Below are positions 1-7,958 of a DNA stretch of 64,000 nucleotides, piece after piece. The position numbers were made by a program, and so were the translations under genes. The DNA lies in contig CALUFA010000001.1 of assembly GCA_944319795.1 (NCBI GenBank), forward strand, positions 62,001 through 126,000. The letters are read 5' to 3'. The stretch is from an uncultured Prevotella sp. (lineage in GTDB: Bacteria > Bacteroidota > Bacteroidia > Bacteroidales > Bacteroidaceae). Under the pieces are notes generated by a model. It was not told where the DNA came from and ran no database searches. It saw only the letters and a list, made by a program, of their open reading frames with translations. The stretch's first letter is position 1; each line of letters opens with the position of its first letter.

Positions 1-189
1 GATGTCGGTAATGAATGCCGTCCCTTCCGCATTGCGCACTATGCAGACCCTGTCGCCTACTGCCACCGGGTTTGTGCTGCGTATTCCTTTAAGCCTGAAG
101 TTGCCTTTGATTTTACATTCAATTGTCGAACCTTCGTCGGTTCTTACTGTATACCAGCTGCCTGTGTTTTTTATAACAAGTCCGTTCAC
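1..189 (-). CDS. rsgA: Ribosome small-subunit-dependent GTPase A, N-terminal fragment
   Basis: The gene runs off the left edge of the window, so only the first 63 codons are seen. The translation reads [13 protein letters not shown], then [12 protein letters not shown] and NPVAVGDRV, which is the characteristic N-terminal OB-fold of RsgA (YjeQ), a circularly permuted GTPase that acts late in 30S subunit maturation. The start is taken as GTG at 189 because an in-frame TAA lies seven codons upstream and no ATG intervenes; the bases AGAAAAGG overlap the start region. The GTPase and zinc domains lie outside the window. It is next to frr and rsmA, both also translation genes on the same strand. 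The family call is firm; the GTG start is somewhat less sure. Confidence 0.9.
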   Translation of the reverse strand, partial: MNGLVIKNTGSWYTVRTDEGSTIECKIKGNFRLKGIRSTNPVAVGDRVCIVRNAEGTAFITDI

Positions 190-214
190 CTTTTCTATCG
201 TGTTGAATTAGTGC

Positions 215-311
215 GAATTAAGAATTAAGAATTAAGAATTAGGAAAAAATATTCTTGATGAATAAATATCGAAACATTTTTTCCTAATTCTTAATTCTCA
301 ACTCTTAATCC
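215..311. repeat. Imperfect inverted repeat of GAATTAAG units
   Basis: Arms at 215-250 and 276-311 are complementary at 33 of 36 positions and are built from repeated GAATTAA units followed by GGAAAAAAT. The loop is 25 bases. It lies between the end of frr and the start of rsgA, which are transcribed in the same direction, so a role as transcript-end hairpin or an inserted repeat is possible. A very similar element lies on the other side of frr at 967-1061. Confidence 0.85.
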
Positions 312-331
312 AACGCAAATCTTTGGTTAGC

Positions 332-892
332 TTATACGGTCATTATCTCCTTGTTCTTCGCGGCGAGCAAGTCGTCGATCTTCTTGATGAACTTGTCGTG
401 TATCTTTTGAAGCTCAAGCTCGGCGTCCTTTTCATTGTCTTCCGACAGGCCGTCTTTGATTGCTTTTTTCAGTTTGTCTTTTATGTCGCCGCGGACGTTG
501 CGCACCTCGACTTTCGCCTTTTCTCCCATCTTATTACACTGCTTGGCAAGGTCCTTGCGGCGCTCTTCGGTCGGCTGCGGTATGCCGAGGCGGACTATCT
601 CGCCGTTGTTTTCGGGGGTTATGCCGACATCCGAGTCCATTATGGCTTTCTCGATGTCTTTAATCATCTTTTTGTCCCACGGACGTATGGCGATGGTGCG
701 CGGGTCGGGCGTGGATACGTTGGCCACTTGGTTGAGCGGAACCATCGAGCCGTAAGAGTTCACTCTTATGCCGTCCAATATCGCGACGTTGGCGCGTCCG
801 GCGCGGACATGCGAGAGCTGGTCTTCAAGATACATTGCGGCCATCTCCATCCGCTCTTCACTTTCTTTCAAAGTTGCTTTTACGTCAATCAT
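332..892 (-). CDS. frr: Ribosome recycling factor
   Basis: Cytosolic factor that, with EF-G, splits the post-termination ribosome so that subunits and mRNA can be reused. The 186-residue length equals the usual family length. Family hallmarks are visible: LSHVRAGRAN near residues 27-36, the VPLNQVANVSTPDPRTIAI segment of domain II in the middle and the helical tail with EERRKDLAKQC and EVRNVRGD. ATG at 892 gives the normal N-terminus MIDVKATLKESEERM. It lies between rsmA and rsgA on the same strand but is separated from each by an AT-rich inverted repeat, so co-transcription is uncertain. Confidence 0.97.
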   Translation of the reverse strand: MIDVKATLKESEERMEMAAMYLEDQLSHVRAGRANVAILDGIRVNSYGSMVPLNQVANVSTPDPRTIAIRPWDKKMIKDIEKAIMDSDVGITPENNGEIVRLGIPQPTEERRKDLAKQCNKMGEKAKVEVRNVRGDIKDKLKKAIKDGLSEDNEKDAELELQKIHDKFIKKIDDLLAAKNKEIMTV

Positions 893-921
893 AATTATTT
901 AATGTTTTGGGTTTTCCGTTA

Positions 922-929
922 CAAATATA
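922..929 (-). promoter_or_regulatory. Probable -7 element for frr
   Basis: On the minus strand the bases read TATATTTG, matching the Bacteroidetes TAnnTTTG -7 box, about 30 bases before the frr start. A TTG lies 23 bases further upstream, longer than the usual 19-20 spacing, so only the -7 box is well supported. Confidence 0.45.
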
Positions 930-966
930 AGAATAAATTCTTTAATCTGTGGCAAGAGCGGTGCAT

Positions 967-1061
967 AATTAAGAATTAAGAGTTAAGAATTAAGAAAATA
1001 TGCTTTCATGAAGCGCTTACGAATGGTATTTTTCTTAATTCTTAACTCTTAACTTTTAATT
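967..1061. repeat. Imperfect inverted repeat of TTAAGAATTAAG units
   Basis: Arms at 967-1000 and 1027-1061 pair over almost their whole length and consist of AATTAAGA and GTTAAGA units. The element lies between rsmA and frr and is clearly related to the element at 215-311, although the two loops differ. Confidence 0.8.
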
Positions 1062-1080
1062 TTATATGCCGCTTTTGCCC

Positions 1081-1875
1081 TTAAATCTTCAACTCTTTTG
1101 CCACTAAGTTCGTTAGTTCTACGAATTGTCCGATTGTCAGTTGTTCCGGGCGTTTGGTCATGATGTCGAGCGAGAAGAAGCCGTCGCCCGGCATACCGTT
1201 TAGGAACAACGGTTTAAGCGAGCTGCGCAGCATCTTGCGTCGTTGGTTGAAAGCTGTCTTTACGACGCGGCGGAACAACGTCCAGTCGCATCCTAAGTCG
1301 GTTGTTCCGTTGCGTGTCATTCGTATTACGGCGCTTTTCACCTTTGGTGGAGGGTTGAATACGTTTTCGTCGACGGTGAACAGGTATTCAACGTCGTACC
1401 ACGCTTGGATTAGTACGCTTAGTATGCCGTAAGCCTTGTTGCCTGGGGCCGAGGCCATGCGGAGGGCCACCTCACGCTGTATCATGCCCGTGCAGCATGG
1501 TATCAAGTCCTTGTTGTCGAGCATCTTGAAGAATATCTGCGATGATATGTCGTAAGGATAGTTGCCGGTAAGCACGAACTTACGGCCGTTGAAAAGTTTG
1601 TCCAAGTCCATACGGAGGAAATCTTCGCCGACTATGTTCGGCCTTAGTGCCGGATATTTTTCGTTGAGGTAGGCTACTGACTCGGCATCTATCTCTACAA
1701 CCTTCAGTTCCCTTTCTTTCGGCATGAGAAACTGCGTCAGTACGCCCATGCCCGGACCTACTTCCAGTACGGGTGTGCCGGGGCATGCGTCTACGGTGTC
1801 TGCTATGGCTTTCGCTATGTTCAAGTCTGTCAGGAAGTGTTGCCCTAAATTCTTTTTCGGTCTAACTGTTCTCAT
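1081..1875 (-). CDS. rsmA: 16S rRNA (adenine 1518/1519-N6)-dimethyltransferase
   Basis: RsmA (KsgA) dimethylates two adjacent adenines in helix 45 of 16S rRNA during 30S assembly. At 264 residues it has the usual size. The N-terminus PKKNLGQHFL is diagnostic of the family, SAM-binding motif I reads VLEVGPGMGV at residues 37-46 and the catalytic motif IV is NYPY at 105-108 (N[LIY]PY in the family). The C-terminal small domain with FNQRRKMLRSSLK is also present. ATG at 1875 gives the canonical start. A well-formed promoter lies 70-100 bases upstream, so it probably begins its own transcript, reading toward frr and rsgA. Confidence 0.97.
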   Translation of the reverse strand: MRTVRPKKNLGQHFLTDLNIAKAIADTVDACPGTPVLEVGPGMGVLTQFLMPKERELKVVEIDAESVAYLNEKYPALRPNIVGEDFLRMDLDKLFNGRKFVLTGNYPYDISSQIFFKMLDNKDLIPCCTGMIQREVALRMASAPGNKAYGILSVLIQAWYDVEYLFTVDENVFNPPPKVKSAVIRMTRNGTTDLGCDWTLFRRVVKTAFNQRRKMLRSSLKPLFLNGMPGDGFFSLDIMTKRPEQLTIGQFVELTNLVAKELKI

Positions 1876-1944
1876 CAGATGCTGTCGTTGTTTTTAAGTT
1901 TTGAGGCCAGGCAAGTCCACATTATTTATTTATGTTTACGAGTG

Positions 1945-1975
1945 CAAAGTTAAATAAATAATCCGTTAAACCAAA
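1945..1975 (-). promoter_or_regulatory. Bacteroidetes-type promoter for rsmA
   Basis: Read on the minus strand, TTTG at 1972-1975 is followed after 19 bases by TAACTTTG at 1945-1952. This matches the -33 TTTG and -7 TAnnTTTG pair of the Bacteroidetes primary sigma factor with ideal spacing. Confidence 0.75.
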
Positions 1976-2766
1976 ATTTTCAAGCATGCAAGTTAAGTTA
2001 GTGACGTACAAGTTACTAATTCCGTTGCTGCCCGGCGCATGCCGCATTCTTAATTCATAATCGTTTTCATGATTGTGTCATATTGTTTGAATTTTCGTTT
2101 GTTGTCTTGCTTCTTGATTTTCTTTGACGCATATATCGGCGATAATTTTGAAATGAAAATCCTGCTGACGTAATTATTCGTTTTTTTTGTGTGCATTCGT
2201 ATGTACTTCGTATAAAAGGTCTTAGCGTGGAATTGTGTTGGTGTGTGTAATAAACGACGTCTGAAAATGTTGTTTTTCATGCCGTGAAAAGGCCGAAAGG
2301 CATTGTTTTGCGGTGGAACAACAGGCGTTTTGCTCTTTTGTTTGGCGTAAATTCGGCTGTAAAAGGTCGTATATTGCATTGCGTTTTGCCGTTTGTTGCA
2401 ACGTAAAAGGTGGCCGAATGCATTATAACCGTCGGCCTAATGATGTTTGTTCCGTCTGTTTTGGGGAAATATTCGAATGTGTCAAATGTGACAATCTGAG
2501 TCGTATTCTGTATTAACTGCTGACAACTTGAACTTGCGCCCGTGCTCGCTTTAACATGGATCGGAACAATGATGCCAAATGGCCGATTTTGGTTTAAGCC
2601 GTTTTTTCATAGATGTCGTTTCACGATTGTGGCGGTGCCGTCGGCTGTTTTATTAAAAATCGTGGCCGTGGTGGTTACAAAGGCCGTTGCAGCGCGTCAC
2701 TAATTATAGTAATGTAAACTACGCAAATTAACTTGTTAAATATAATCTTTATCTTAAACCAATCAA
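1976..2766. other. Long intergenic stretch without a supportable gene
   Basis: About 790 bases between the divergent rsmA and aldolase genes. Short open frames exist on both strands, the longest about 109 codons on the minus strand at 2050-2379, but that translation is rich in K, N, Y and T without recognisable motifs and looks like chance. Between about 2290 and 2440 there are degenerate AAAAGG/GGCC words resembling the hairpin family found elsewhere in the window. No convincing promoter with both boxes was found before the aldolase gene. Confidence 0.5.
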
Positions 2767-3666
2767 ATGAGAAAACTTAACAAATACCACGGAGTGGTTG
2801 TGCCGATGGTTACACCGGTGACCAAGGACGGCGACATTGACGTAAAAGCCGTTGAACGTATAATAAACAATTTTGCCGCAAACAACGTGTCGGCACTCTT
2901 GATGGGCACTACCGGTGAAGGTAATTCGGTTTCAGTGGCCCAAGGCGTTAAGATGATCGAAGCCGCAGCTAAGGCTGCAGCAGGCCGCATTACCGTATAT
3001 GCCGGCCTCGCCGGCAATTGCGTGAGCGAGCAAATGGAAGCCGCTAAGAAGTTCATCGCGGCCGGAGCCGACGTTATTGCCGCCACGCTGCCTTGCTATT
3101 ACGCGCTTACGCCAGCCGAAATGCTAAAGTATTATACCGATTTGGCCGACGCCCTTACAGTGCCTTTGATGCTTTACAACATCACCATTACCACGCACAT
3201 GAGCATCCCCGTAGACGTTATCGAGAAACTCAGCCACCATCCTAACATCGTCGGACTGAAAGACTCTGAGAACAACCTTGAGCGTATGGAGGAACTTTTG
3301 CGCCTGGTTGCCGACCGCGACGATTTCGCATATTTCTGCGGATGTGCCGCCAATTCGGCTAAGGCTTTGGCCTTGGGGGCCGACGGCATAGTGCCGAGCG
3401 TTGGCAATTATCTGCCTAAGATGTATGCCGACCTGTTCGAGGCTGGCGTTAAAGGCGATACCGCCCTTGCCGAAAAGCTGCAGCAGGAAACCATCGAGAT
3501 AGGCAAGATAAACACTGAGGGACTGACTCTCGGACAGTCGCTTGCCGGACTGAAGGTTATCATGCAAATGGTAGGATTGTGCGATACTTACATGCTTCCG
3601 CCGCTTATCGAGCTTGATGAAAACACCGTTAAACGCATACAGGAACAAGCTAAAGCTGTAATTTAA
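2767..3666 (+). CDS. DapA/NanA-family aldolase, probably for a 2-keto acid
   Basis: A 299-residue class I aldolase of the dihydrodipicolinate synthase / N-acetylneuraminate lyase superfamily, which makes or breaks bonds between pyruvate and an aldehyde through a Schiff base. The substrate-carboxylate loop GTTGEGNS covers residues 47-54, the catalytic Tyr is Y137 (LMLYNI) and the Schiff-base Lys is K165 (VGLKDS). After Y137 the sequence is NITITTH and lacks the Arg found in true DapA (YNVPxRT), so a role in lysine synthesis is unlikely. It is the first of five co-directional genes with a symporter, an iron alcohol dehydrogenase, a PdxA-type enzyme and a DUF1537 kinase, so I infer a catabolic 2-keto-3-deoxy acid aldolase. 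N-acetylneuraminate lyase is an alternative, but no other sialic acid genes are near. Confidence 0.85.
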   Translation: MRKLNKYHGVVVPMVTPVTKDGDIDVKAVERIINNFAANNVSALLMGTTGEGNSVSVAQGVKMIEAAAKAAAGRITVYAGLAGNCVSEQMEAAKKFIAAGADVIAATLPCYYALTPAEMLKYYTDLADALTVPLMLYNITITTHMSIPVDVIEKLSHHPNIVGLKDSENNLERMEELLRLVADRDDFAYFCGCAANSAKALALGADGIVPSVGNYLPKMYADLFEAGVKGDTALAEKLQQETIEIGKINTEGLTLGQSLAGLKVIMQMVGLCDTYMLPPLIELDENTVKRIQEQAKAVI

Positions 3667-3701
3667 TGGTTTTACTGTAATTGATTGCCATTAATATGGT
3701 T

Positions 3702-3799
3702 ACGGGTGGTTGAAGTCATTGCTTTGTTCAAGTGCTGCCAATGATTATGACTGACAGGTATCGCATTGGCTGCGAATGCAATCGACTTTAACCATCCGG
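3702..3799. repeat. Long imperfect hairpin between aldolase and symporter genes
   Basis: The outer arms 3703-3722 and 3778-3799 pair with two mismatches and small bulges. The inner segments TGCCAATG and CATTGGCTGC pair as well, so almost the entire 98-base gap could fold. It may be a processing or attenuation structure that sets different expression for flanking genes, or a remnant repeat. Confidence 0.6.
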
Positions 3800-3839
3800 G
3801 CTTTTCACAACTACCCTAACTACTAAAAGTATTGATACC

Positions 3840-5408
3840 ATGGAATACGAAGGTTTACATTGGATTGACACAACCATCGTGGTCGCTTCCGTCGTGTTGG
3901 CGATCGGTGTCGGAATTTATTTCGCCAAGAAGCAAAACTCTACCGACGCGTACTTCGCCGCAAGCGGCAATATCCCGGCTTGGGCCGTCGGCATGTCGAT
4001 GTTCGCCACGATTATCAGCAGCGTTACGTTCCTCGCTTACCCCGGCAGCGCATACGCCGGCAACTGGATTCTGCTCGTTCAGGGCATGATGGTGCCGCTT
4101 GTCCTTTTGGGAGTCATCGGCTTCATAGTGCCACTATACAGAAAGGTGATACGCCTTAGCACTTACGAATACTTCGAGCGCAGGTTCGGCGCGCTTGCCC
4201 GTTTTTACAGTTCTTTGGCGTTCGTGCTCGAACATTTCTCAAAGATGGGCACTATCCTCTACCTGTTGGCGATGGCTATGGTGGCCTTTACGGGCGGAAT
4301 GGACATCGTTTGGATCATCGTCGGTGTCGGCGTGGCCGTGATAATATTGACTTATTTCGGCGGAATGGAGGCTATTATATGGATGGATGTGGTGCAGGGA
4401 TTCCTGCTCATCGTCGGCGGCCTGCTCGCCGTAGGCGTAATATTCTATCTTACCGACGGTGGCCCGGCGGCCATTATGGATGTGGCTTTGGCCAACCATA
4501 AGATTGATTTCGGCCCGTATGCATGGGACTTCACACAGCTTACGTTCATCGTAATGGTGTTCAACGGCATATTCTATGCACTTCAGAAGTATGGAACCGA
4601 CCAAAGCATAGTGCAGCGTTATCTTACCGCACGCAGCGACAAGGAGGCAAAGAAAGCGTCTTACCTCGGCATATTGCTCAGTGTTCCCACATGGGCTTTG
4701 TTCATGTTCGTCGGCACTTGCCTTTTCGCTTTCTACCAGATACACGGCGGACTGCCTGAAGGAATCAAGAGCGACGAGGTGTTCCCACACTTCATTGCAA
4801 CTGAAATGCCTGTCGGCATCGTAGGACTTATCATCGCCGCCCTCGTTGCCGGTGCCATTTCAAGTCTTGACGCCGACGTAAACTGTATCTCGGCCGTCGT
4901 TGTCGAGGACTATTACAGTCGTTTCCGTCCGCACGCAACCGATAAGCAGCGCCTGCTCGTAGGCAAGATTTCAGTCATTATTGTCGGTGTCGGAGCCATT
5001 CTTATAGCTTTACTTTACGTGTCTTGGGGTGGCGAAGGCGTGCTCGGCACCCTCTTCGGACTGTATGCAATACTTTCGGCGGGCATCGTTGGTATCTTCG
5101 TTCTCGGCCTGTTCAGCCGCCGCGCCAATTGGCAGGGACTGTATATCGGCATCGCCGCAGCCATCCTGTTTACCGCATACGCCGTGTTGACGACTACTAA
5201 GTTCGGTTCATCTCCTGACGCAGAGTTGATTCTCGACCTCGGCGACTGGAACTTCAAGCATCATACTTACATGCTCGGTGTTTACAGCCACTTGATAGTT
5301 CTTGTGGTAGGTTACATCGCCAGCCTGTTCTTCAAGAGCGCCCCGGCTCCCAAAGAGCTTACAATTTACGGCTATCTTGAGGAAAAACGTAAGAATAAGA
5401 ACAATTAA
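3840..5408 (+). CDS. Sodium:solute symporter (SSS/SLC5 family)
   Basis: A 522-residue inner-membrane protein with about thirteen hydrophobic segments and the SSS fold. The N-terminal part has the family pattern KKQNSTDAYFAASGNIPAWAVGMSMFATIIS, and TYFGGMEAIIWMDVVQG and the SSLDADVNCISAVVVEDYY segment in the second half are typical. It uses the sodium gradient to import a small solute. The substrate cannot be read from sequence; its position between an aldolase and an alcohol dehydrogenase gene suggests an acid sugar or another carboxylated sugar. The ATG at 3840 places the first membrane helix close to the N-terminus, as is usual. The C-terminus is charged and cytoplasmic (EEKRKNKNN). Confidence 0.9.
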   Translation: MEYEGLHWIDTTIVVASVVLAIGVGIYFAKKQNSTDAYFAASGNIPAWAVGMSMFATIISSVTFLAYPGSAYAGNWILLVQGMMVPLVLLGVIGFIVPLYRKVIRLSTYEYFERRFGALARFYSSLAFVLEHFSKMGTILYLLAMAMVAFTGGMDIVWIIVGVGVAVIILTYFGGMEAIIWMDVVQGFLLIVGGLLAVGVIFYLTDGGPAAIMDVALANHKIDFGPYAWDFTQLTFIVMVFNGIFYALQKYGTDQSIVQRYLTARSDKEAKKASYLGILLSVPTWALFMFVGTCLFAFYQIHGGLPEGIKSDEVFPHFIATEMPVGIVGLIIAALVAGAISSLDADVNCISAVVVEDYYSRFRPHATDKQRLLVGKISVIIVGVGAILIALLYVSWGGEGVLGTLFGLYAILSAGIVGIFVLGLFSRRANWQGLYIGIAAAILFTAYAVLTTTKFGSSPDAELILDLGDWNFKHHTYMLGVYSHLIVLVVGYIASLFFKSAPAPKELTIYGYLEEKRKNKNN

Positions 5409-5544
5409 ATACATTCGGGAGAGGCGCATGCCGGCAGTAAAAACGCAGGGTAGGCACGGGGCGGACGGACAGTTTTGCCTTTTGAAACGTGTAACCTGCA
5501 GGCCGCATCCGCCACTCCTTTAATTTATAAAAGGTTAAAAGAAA

Positions 5545-6702
5545 ATGAGAACTATCACATTACTTCAACCACAAAAGACCGTGTTTGGCACTGGATGCAT
5601 CGACCAGTTTGCCGACGACTACTTGAAACTGGGGTACAAACGGCTTTTCGTTGTAACGACGGCCGTTGTACGTCCGGCCATAACTTCCATGACAGACAGG
5701 CTTTCGGAAAACGGCGTTAGCGTAAAGTTTTACGAGGATGTACACGGCGAGCCGTCGATAGCCGACTTCAAGACGATACTCAAATCGGCTGAGGATTTTG
5801 GCGCCGACAGCTTCATTGGAATAGGAGGCGGCAGCATACTTGACCTTACAAAGCTGACGGCCGCTTTGCTCGGAAGCGCCCAACAGATAGAAGACCTCTT
5901 CGGAACGGGACTGATAGAGCGCCGCGGCAAGTGGTTCGCATGCGCTCCTACGACGGCAGGTACGGGCAGCGAGATGTCTCCTAACGCCATTCTTCTTGAC
6001 GAGCGCGACGCCTTGAAGAAAGGAATCGTAAGCCCATACCTCGTTGCCGATGCAGCTTATATTGACCCGAAACTTACTTGGACAGTTCCGTCGAAAGTAA
6101 CGGCAGAGACCGGTATGGACGCATTGACGCATTGCATAGAGGCTTACACTAACAAGTTTGCCCATCCGATGGTAGACATGTTCGCCTTGAAAGGTATTCG
6201 CCTGATAGCCGCCAATTTGGCTAAGGCCGTGAAAAACGGCAACGATGTTGAGGCGCGTGAGGCTTTGGCGGCAGGCAGCATGTATGGAGGAATGTGTCTC
6301 GGACCGGTGAATACGGCTGCGGTTCATGCTTTGTCGTATCCGCTTGGTGGTGAATACCACATTTCACACGGTCTTTCAAATGCCATTCTTCTGCCTTCCG
6401 TGATGCGCTTTAATTGTCCGGCCTGCGTTAAGAGGTATGCCGATGTGGCCTTGGCTTGTGGCGTTGAACCCGGCGCAACAGACGAGGAAACGGCCATGAG
6501 AGGTGTTGAGTTCGTAACGTCGCTGTCAAAGGAATGTGGTATCCCGACCACATTGACTGAAATCGGGATTCCGCATTCAGCTGTAGCGCACATGGCTAAG
6601 GCTGCTATGGACGTGCAGCGGCTGTTGAAGAACAATCCCCGTGAAGTGACGGAAAAGGACGCAGTAGACATTTATGAAAGCCTTTATTGGGTTAAGAGTT
6701 AA
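5545..6702 (+). CDS. Iron-containing alcohol dehydrogenase
   Basis: A 385-residue group III (iron-dependent) alcohol dehydrogenase. The NAD(P)-binding loop is GIGGGSILD at residues 92-100 and PTTAGTGSE follows at 136-143. The four metal ligands of the family are visible: D192 and H196 in MDALTHCIEAY, then H261 in VHALSYPLGG and H275 in HISHGL. Relatives include lactaldehyde/propanediol oxidoreductase (FucO), 1,3-propanediol dehydrogenase and butanol dehydrogenases. In this operon it could reduce an aldehyde released by the aldolase, or oxidise the entering hydroxy acid; the sequence does not decide. It ends 34 bases before the next gene. Confidence 0.93.
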   Translation: MRTITLLQPQKTVFGTGCIDQFADDYLKLGYKRLFVVTTAVVRPAITSMTDRLSENGVSVKFYEDVHGEPSIADFKTILKSAEDFGADSFIGIGGGSILDLTKLTAALLGSAQQIEDLFGTGLIERRGKWFACAPTTAGTGSEMSPNAILLDERDALKKGIVSPYLVADAAYIDPKLTWTVPSKVTAETGMDALTHCIEAYTNKFAHPMVDMFALKGIRLIAANLAKAVKNGNDVEAREALAAGSMYGGMCLGPVNTAAVHALSYPLGGEYHISHGLSNAILLPSVMRFNCPACVKRYADVALACGVEPGATDEETAMRGVEFVTSLSKECGIPTTLTEIGIPHSAVAHMAKAAMDVQRLLKNNPREVTEKDAVDIYESLYWVKS

Positions 6703-6736
6703 GATTTGATGGTTAAGAAACTTAATTAGCATAATA

Positions 6737-7765
6737 ATGAAACCAATACTTGCAATTACCATGGGCGACCCTGCAGGCATAGGGCCGGAGATAATAATCA
6801 AGGCATTAAGCCTGGAGGAAACCTATGAAAAGTGTAATCCGATAGTGACGGGCGACGCTGCAGTAATGGAGTTTGCTGCACGCCAGGCAGGAAGCGAGTT
6901 GTCGATAAATGCAGTAACTGACGTGAAAGACGCCAAGTTCAGATATGGAACAATCGACGTTTACGACCTAAATTGCATTGATATGCAGGCGTTCAAGCAG
7001 GGCGAAGTTGCCGCGCAATGCGGCGACGCGGCGTTCAAGTCTGTCGTAAAAGCCATCGAACTTGCCATGAATAAAGAGGTTGACGGTACCGTTACGGCTC
7101 CGTTGAACAAGGAGGCGCTTAACTTGGCGGGCCACCATTTCGACGGACATACCGAGATTTACGCCCATTATACCAACACGAAGAAATACGCCATGCTCTT
7201 GGCCGACGATTTCATGCGCGTTATCCATGTATCTACGCATGTGCCTTTGCGCCAAGCATGCGACTTGGTTAAGAAGCAACGCATAATGGATGTGACCGAG
7301 CTTATCATAGACGCTTGCCGCCAGTTTGGCATTGAGCGTCCGCATATCGGCATTGCAGGATTGAATCCACACGCAAGCGATAACGGGTTGTTTGGCCACG
7401 AGGAGAAGGAGGAGATAATACCGGCAGTAGAGGATTTGAAGGCTAAGGGATACGATGTCGACGGCCCCGTGCCGCCTGATACGTTATTTGCCAAGGCAAA
7501 GTGCGGCAAGTACGACGGTTGCGTGGCCATGTATCACGACCAAGGGCATATCCCGTTCAAGGTCGTAGGTTTCAACTGGAACAAGGAGACAGGCAAGATG
7601 GAGAGTGCCAAAGGCGTGAACATCACGCTCGGACTGCCTATCATCAGGGTTTCCGTAGACCACGGTACGGCTTTCGACGTTGCCGGAAAGGGCGTTGCCA
7701 GTCCTGATGCGATGCTGCTTTCAATCGACTATGCCGCACGTATGGCGAAAAGCAAAATGAATTAA
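6737..7765 (+). CDS. PdxA-family 4-phosphate dehydrogenase (PdxA2-like)
   Basis: A 342-residue member of the 4-hydroxythreonine-4-phosphate dehydrogenase family, which oxidises and decarboxylates 4-phosphorylated hydroxy acids using NAD. The N-terminus ITMGDPAGIGPE is diagnostic. The zinc ligands are in the expected places: H168 (STHVP), H212 (LNPHASDNG) and H267 (MYHDQGH), matching H166, H211 and H266 of E. coli PdxA. Because it stands next to a DUF1537 kinase gene and no other vitamin B6 genes are seen, I favour the PdxA2 role, conversion of D-threonate 4-phosphate or a similar acid to dihydroxyacetone phosphate, over pyridoxal phosphate synthesis. Both roles share the same motifs, so the vitamin B6 role cannot be excluded. 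Confidence 0.9.
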   Translation: MKPILAITMGDPAGIGPEIIIKALSLEETYEKCNPIVTGDAAVMEFAARQAGSELSINAVTDVKDAKFRYGTIDVYDLNCIDMQAFKQGEVAAQCGDAAFKSVVKAIELAMNKEVDGTVTAPLNKEALNLAGHHFDGHTEIYAHYTNTKKYAMLLADDFMRVIHVSTHVPLRQACDLVKKQRIMDVTELIIDACRQFGIERPHIGIAGLNPHASDNGLFGHEEKEEIIPAVEDLKAKGYDVDGPVPPDTLFAKAKCGKYDGCVAMYHDQGHIPFKVVGFNWNKETGKMESAKGVNITLGLPIIRVSVDHGTAFDVAGKGVASPDAMLLSIDYAARMAKSKMN

Positions 7766-7782
7766 GGGCTTGGAAAGGGTGT

Positions 7783-7905
7783 TTTGTGGTTATGAGGTTT
7801 TATGGTTCTAAGTTTTTGGCGTGTTGGTAATAAAGTCTCATTACCGAACGCATTGGATTCGCGAAACAGTATGGCCTTATAACAGTAAAACCCCGTAGCC
7901 ACAAA
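7783..7905. repeat. Long imperfect inverted repeat between pdxA-like and kinase genes
   Basis: Arms 7783-7802 and 7886-7905 pair at 17 of 20 positions. Inside them, GGTAAT and ATTACC with neighbouring bases form a second stem with a short loop. Like the hairpin at 3702-3799, it fills most of an intergenic gap within the presumed operon. Confidence 0.6.
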
Positions 7906-7958
7906 GCATTCTTTCATTATTCATAACTTTTAGCTCTTAATTAAAATACGAAAATGGT

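Noticed and set aside
323-979. Long open frame on the plus strand opposite frr
   Set aside because: It lies antisense to the highly conserved frr gene, and its translation is compositionally odd and without motifs.
2050-2379. 109-codon frame on the minus strand in the rsmA-aldolase gap
   Set aside because: No recognisable motifs, composition typical of translated AT-rich noncoding DNA, no promoter with both boxes nearby.
2767-3666. Dihydrodipicolinate synthase for lysine synthesis (dapA)
   Set aside because: The Arg that follows the catalytic Tyr region in true DapA is missing and the neighbours are catabolic genes.
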